Below are positions 30,880-36,794 of a DNA stretch of 36,794 nt, piece after piece. This DNA is from Lysobacteraceae bacterium. Lineage in GTDB: Bacteria; Pseudomonadota; Gammaproteobacteria; Xanthomonadales; Xanthomonadaceae. A program made the translations under genes and the position numbers. The notes under the pieces are model-generated. The model was not told the origin of the DNA and did not search any database. It worked only from the letters and a program-made list of their open reading frames with translations. Location of the stretch: the NCBI GenBank assembly GCA_028868545.1, contig JAGWUF010000023.1, forward strand, positions 1-36,794, given 5' to 3'. How positions within the stretch are numbered: the stretch's first letter is position 1; each line of letters starts with the position of its first letter.

Positions 30880-30881
30880 GC

Positions 30882-31436
30882 CTACCAGACCAGATCGTCC
30901 GGCACCTGGAACTGCGCGTAGTAGGCATCGTCCTCCGAGCTGGCGGCGGTCGGTTCGGCGTCGGCGGACAGGCCGTGGTCCAGCACGATCATGCCGGCGT
31001 CGCGTTCGCGCACCTTGTCGGCGGCGGCGCGCGGCAGCAGGGCGAAGCCTTCGCCCACGCGGCCGATCACCAGCGCGCCGGCGGCCAGTTTCCTGCGCTG
31101 CTCGTCGTTGACCAGGATGGTGCGGATGGCGGCGTCAACGGTGAAGCGGTACTCGATCTCGCCGGCCGCGGCCAGCTTGCGGTCGTGGATGATCTGCCGT
31201 GCCTGCGCACGCAGCTCGGCGATCTGTGTCTGCGCCTTGCGTTCGCGCTCCAGCGCGCGGTCGTGCTCGGCCTTCTCGGCGCGCGCGCGCTCGGCGTCCA
31301 GCGCGGCCTCGCTGGGTGCGGCCTGCGCCTTGGCATGCTTGGCCACGTGCTGCTCGCGCGCCACCGCGGCCACCTTGGATTTCTTCACCAGCCCTGCCTT
31401 GAGCAGCTGTTCCTGCAGGGGATTTGCCTTGGCCAT
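30882..31436 (-). CDS. DUF2058 family protein (YaiL-like)
   Basis: The 184-residue soluble protein matches DUF2058: N-terminal MAKANPLQEQLLKAGLVKKSKV, a long charged helix rich in Ala, Arg, Glu and Lys (about residues 35-95, probable coiled coil), then a compact domain with YRFTVDAAIRTILVNDEQRRKLAAG and FALLPRAAADKVRERD. E. coli YaiL has been described as nucleoprotein- or polynucleotide-associated, but the family function is not settled. The ATG at 31436 is the family start. The longer frame upstream is the antisense of chrA. It is monocistronic, diverging from chrA. Confidence 0.88.
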   Translation of the reverse strand: MAKANPLQEQLLKAGLVKKSKVAAVAREQHVAKHAKAQAAPSEAALDAERARAEKAEHDRALERERKAQTQIAELRAQARQIIHDRKLAAAGEIEYRFTVDAAIRTILVNDEQRRKLAAGALVIGRVGEGFALLPRAAADKVRERDAGMIVLDHGLSADAEPTAASSEDDAYYAQFQVPDDLVW

Positions 31437-31574
31437 CGCGCGGAGTCTTGTGTGGGTGGATGCGCGGCCATGATACGGGCGGAGCCACGGTCTTGATGCG
31501 CTTTGCGCGGCAAACGCAACATCCGACGGGTATCGTGGCCGCCGCGACAACGCCGTCGCGCCAGCCGCGCCCCG

Positions 31575-32795
31575 ATGCCCGCTTCCCGGCCGCCAACCCA
31601 TCTGCATCCGCCCGGCACTGCGGCCGAGGTGTTCGTCGCCTTCCTGCGGCTGGGACTGACCGCGTTCGGCGGGCCCATTGCCCACATCGGCTACTTGCGC
31701 GAGACGTTCGTGCGCCGCCGCGGCTGGCTGGACGATGCCCACTTCGCCCAGCTGCTGGCGGTCTGCCAGTTCCTGCCCGGGCCGGCCAGCAGCCAGATGG
31801 GGTTCGGCATCGGCCTGGCGCGCGCCGGCTGGCGCGGGGCGCTGGCGGCGTTCGCGGGATTCACCCTGCCGTCGGCGCTGCTGATGTTCGGCTTCGCCGC
31901 GCTGGCGCCGCGGCTGGGCGCTGGCGCGGGCGCGGCGGCACTGCACGGGTTGAAGCTGGTGGCGGTGGCGGTGGTGGCGCACGGGCTGCAGGGAATGGCG
32001 CGGCAGCTGGCACCGGATCTGCCGCGGCGGCTGGTCGCGGTCGGCGCGGCCGCGCTGGTGCTGGCCACCGGCAACGCGTGGCTGCAGCTGGCGGCGATCG
32101 CGCTGGGCGCAGTATTGGGGACGTGGTGGTGCCGGCAGGCGGCGGCGCCGACGACGGCGCTGTTTCCGTTCGGTGGCGGTCGGCGGGTCGCCGCCGTCTG
32201 CCTGACGCTGTTCCTGCTCGGGCTGCTGGCCGCGCTGCTGCTGCCGGCCAGCGCCACGCCCACGCTGGCCGGGGTGGCGGCGGCGTTCTATCGCGCCGGC
32301 GCGCTGGTGTTCGGCGGCGGCCACGTGGTGCTGCCGCTGCTGCAGCAGGCGCTGGTGGCGCCGGGCTGGGTGACGCCCGATGCCTTCCTCGCCGGCTACG
32401 GTGCGGCGCAGGCGGTGCCGGGGCCGATGTTCTCGCTGGCGGCGTTCCTCGGCGCGAACATCCCGCTGGGCCTGCCGCCGGCGCTGGGCGCAACGGTGGC
32501 GCTGCTGGCGATGTTCCTGCCCGGCTTCCTGCTGCTGGCCGGGATGCTGCCGCTGTGGGCCGGGCTGGTGCGGCACCGCCGCGCAGCCAGCGCGATGGCC
32601 GGCATCAACGCCGCCGTGGTCGGCCTGCTGGCGGCGGCCTTCATCGACCCGGTCTGCAGCGGCGGCGTGCGCACGCCGGTGGATGCGGCGATTGCCGCGG
32701 TCGGCTTCGCGCTGCTGGCCGGGCTGCGCTGGCCGGCGTGGACCGCGGTGCTGTGGTGCGTGGGCGCGGCGGTGGGGATCGATGCCCTGACTTGA
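31575..32795 (+). CDS. chrA: ChrA-type chromate transporter (long, two-domain form)
   Basis: The 406-residue CHR-superfamily membrane protein has two homologous halves. The N-terminal half has FLRLGLTAFGGPIAHIGYLRE and QLLAVCQFLPGPASSQMGFGIG. The C-terminal half has GALVFGGGHVVLPLL and AGYGAAQAVPGPMFSLAAFLG. The FGGP and LPGP/VPGP motifs are family signatures. Members of this family expel chromate, though not all have been tested. The start at 31575 leaves a short Pro-rich N-terminus before the first helix. No chromate regulator is adjacent. The AidB-like gene begins 34 bp later on the same strand and is probably cotranscribed. Codon use looks even richer in G/C than the nrd and mla genes. 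Confidence 0.88.
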   Translation: MPASRPPTHLHPPGTAAEVFVAFLRLGLTAFGGPIAHIGYLRETFVRRRGWLDDAHFAQLLAVCQFLPGPASSQMGFGIGLARAGWRGALAAFAGFTLPSALLMFGFAALAPRLGAGAGAAALHGLKLVAVAVVAHGLQGMARQLAPDLPRRLVAVGAAALVLATGNAWLQLAAIALGAVLGTWWCRQAAAPTTALFPFGGGRRVAAVCLTLFLLGLLAALLLPASATPTLAGVAAAFYRAGALVFGGGHVVLPLLQQALVAPGWVTPDAFLAGYGAAQAVPGPMFSLAAFLGANIPLGLPPALGATVALLAMFLPGFLLLAGMLPLWAGLVRHRRAASAMAGINAAVVGLLAAAFIDPVCSGGVRTPVDAAIAAVGFALLAGLRWPAWTAVLWCVGAAVGIDALT

Positions 32796-32829
32796 GCGCA
32801 GAATGGGCCGACCCGGCAGGAGCACGACG

Positions 32830-36764
<3,935 letters not shown>

Positions 36765-36794
36765 GGTGCTCGTTTCCACTGACGTCATTGCCGG

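Larger units (their letters stand above)
30557..30881. other. Noncoding region between mlaF and the DUF2058 gene
   Basis: No convincing gene is seen in these 325 bp. They contain the paired GTTCAG/CTGAAC inverted repeats (30626-30649), an AT-rich GGGATAATTA segment on the minus strand (30661-30673) that may be the mlaF -10 region, a short hexamer repeat (30762-30783) and a hairpin after the DUF2058 stop (30864-30879). Confidence 0.6.

Overview
The window is high-GC Gammaproteobacterial DNA, most likely from the Lysobacteraceae (Xanthomonadaceae: Lysobacter, Thermomonas, Pseudoxanthomonas and relatives). This rests on gene content and style: long-form QueF, a diheteromeric class Ia ribonucleotide reductase behind a cobalamin riboswitch, an mlaFEDC-mlaA operon, DUF2058, an AidB-type acyl-CoA dehydrogenase, many ATGA or GTGA gene overlaps, and a RAYT-type intergenic palindrome. 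No taxonomic search was possible. No rRNA, tRNA, CRISPR array or complete insertion sequence is visible.

Layout. 1-108: two copies of a 39-bp direct repeat. 109-3700 (minus): an operon-like run of alpha/beta hydrolase, zapE, lipoprotein, queF and a second, related lipoprotein. 3801-4325 (minus): membrane-anchored cytochrome c. 4692-12824 (plus): a 1952-residue autotransporter followed by three genes that overlap by 4 bp each (TIGR03032-like protein, EF-hand protein, unknown protein), then a secreted M4 metallopeptidase (12883-14511). 14651-20361 (plus): a heavy-metal RND efflux operon (adaptor, pump, DUF3240, outer-membrane factor). 20375-24531 (plus): nrdA-nrdB-glutaredoxin behind a paired NrdR-box promoter and a cobalamin riboswitch. 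24630-26753 (plus): a VIT-family metal transporter with a native six-histidine tract, and rmuC. 26805-30556 (minus): mlaF-E-D-C-A, without mlaB. 30882-31436 (minus): DUF2058 protein. 31575-34479 (plus): chromate transporter and AidB-like dehydrogenase. 34476-36017 (minus): acetyl-CoA hydrolase/CoA-transferase. 36123-36719 (plus): folE.

How the genes work together. The autotransporter block looks like a surface-adhesin module with a calcium theme: GAGDD ladders in the passenger and EF-hands in a periplasmic partner. Its TIGR03032-like and unknown partners have no known function, and this is the best candidate for an undescribed system. The nrd block appears to be regulated twice. Two NrdR boxes 16 bp apart overlap the promoter (nucleotide sensing), and a B12 riboswitch in the leader should shut down the B12-independent enzyme when cobalamin is available, which predicts a class II NrdJ elsewhere in the genome. 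The mla operon encodes retrograde phospholipid transport and lies downstream of a TetR- or LexA-like palindrome. Two convergent genes near 34476 both take their stop codons and last residues from one mobile-type palindrome.
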